A stretch of 64,000 nt of DNA from Deltaproteobacteria bacterium. Its GTDB lineage: Bacteria; Desulfobacterota; Syntrophobacteria; Syntrophobacterales; Thermodesulforhabdaceae. Positions 63,857 to 64,000 of the stretch are shown here, in pieces. The stretch spans positions 32,006 to 96,005 of the forward strand of contig JAFDGW010000002.1 in NCBI GenBank assembly GCA_019309115.1. The letters are read 5' to 3'. Made by a program: the position numbers and the translations under genes. Under the pieces are notes generated by a model, which was given only the letters and a program-made list of their open reading frames with translations, searched no databases and was not told where the DNA came from. Within the stretch, counting starts at the first letter, position 1. Every line of letters begins with the position of its first letter.

Positions 63857-64000
63857 CAGTTACTTGATTTTTTGATTTTATTTGCTTATTTGTATGCATG
63901 CACACGAACGAGTTATAGTGTTATAGATTTATGAGCTGTGGGCAACTAAAGGGGCTTGTCTCCGATGGTGTCAGGCAACATAAGCCGTTACGTCTGACTC

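Overview
The window is a gene-dense bacterial chromosome segment at roughly mid-40s percent GC. It most likely comes from a Gram-negative member of the Desulfobacterota (former Deltaproteobacteria), possibly a thermophilic Syntrophobacteria-type sulfate reducer. Supporting signs are a hopanoid set (hpnA, hpnH, hpnN), a NIL-domain ferredoxin, DUF3786 and DUF6178 proteins, a fused cobA-hemD, a siroheme/heme operon joined to a heptose isomerase, and a TnpB element of a type common in thermophiles. The taxon is inferred from gene content and not proven.

Layout. 1-4631 (minus): moxR-type AAA ATPase, VWA protein, TtcA-like thiolase and the 5' two-thirds of polA, tightly packed. 4856-7430 (plus): pgeF, pyrK, pyrD. 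7411-11817 (minus): a double universal stress protein, then a GC-rich patch with a large MscS channel and a decayed corA. 12043-14888 (plus): a TRAP transporter dctPQM with a hairpin after dctP. 14885-about 16410: a tnpB-only IS200/IS605-type element whose right end supplies the dctM stop codon. 16426-22143 (minus): aminotransferase, gmhA, a deoxyhypusine-synthase-like protein, a cyclophilin-fold protein, an FmdB zinc ribbon, hemC and cobA-hemD.

22318-27539 (plus): HAD phosphatase, PAC2 protein, YjbQ-like protein, flavin reductase, NIL-ferredoxin, MnmA-like thiouridylase and a YkgJ protein. 27543-30416: thioesterase, DUF3786, two small conserved proteins and a coiled-coil nuclease-like gene with an internal 126-bp repeat. 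tRNA-Arg(CCG) follows. 30886-38217: a hopanoid region, hpnA-hpnH leftward and a radical SAM gene, hpnN and a TolC-like gene rightward. 38263-43872: mtaB, a DUF6178 protein, a DMT exporter overlapping a NodT-type outer-membrane lipoprotein. 44290-48313: an uncharacterised operon of two membrane-anchored proteins plus a CruF/DUF422-like membrane protein. 48560-50464: a chemoreceptor, preceded by a second copy of the TnpB right-end hairpin. 50606-54271 (minus): sucC-sucD, a short HDAC-family protein and an amidohydrolase. 54393-57670 (plus): gatB, mtnA, trmI. 57644-63011 (minus): a surface-glycan cluster (PIG-L deacetylase, four glycosyltransferases and a small unknown). 63392-63856: a SlyD-type FKBP behind a leader with a possible 16-codon ORF and an intrinsic terminator.

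The best candidates for unusual biology are the TnpB element with a relocated catalytic glutamate and its orphan right-end copy, the MnmA-like enzyme whose cysteine pattern suggests a three-Cys iron-sulfur site next to a ferredoxin, the 44290-48313 membrane operon, and the hopanoid export-like trio.
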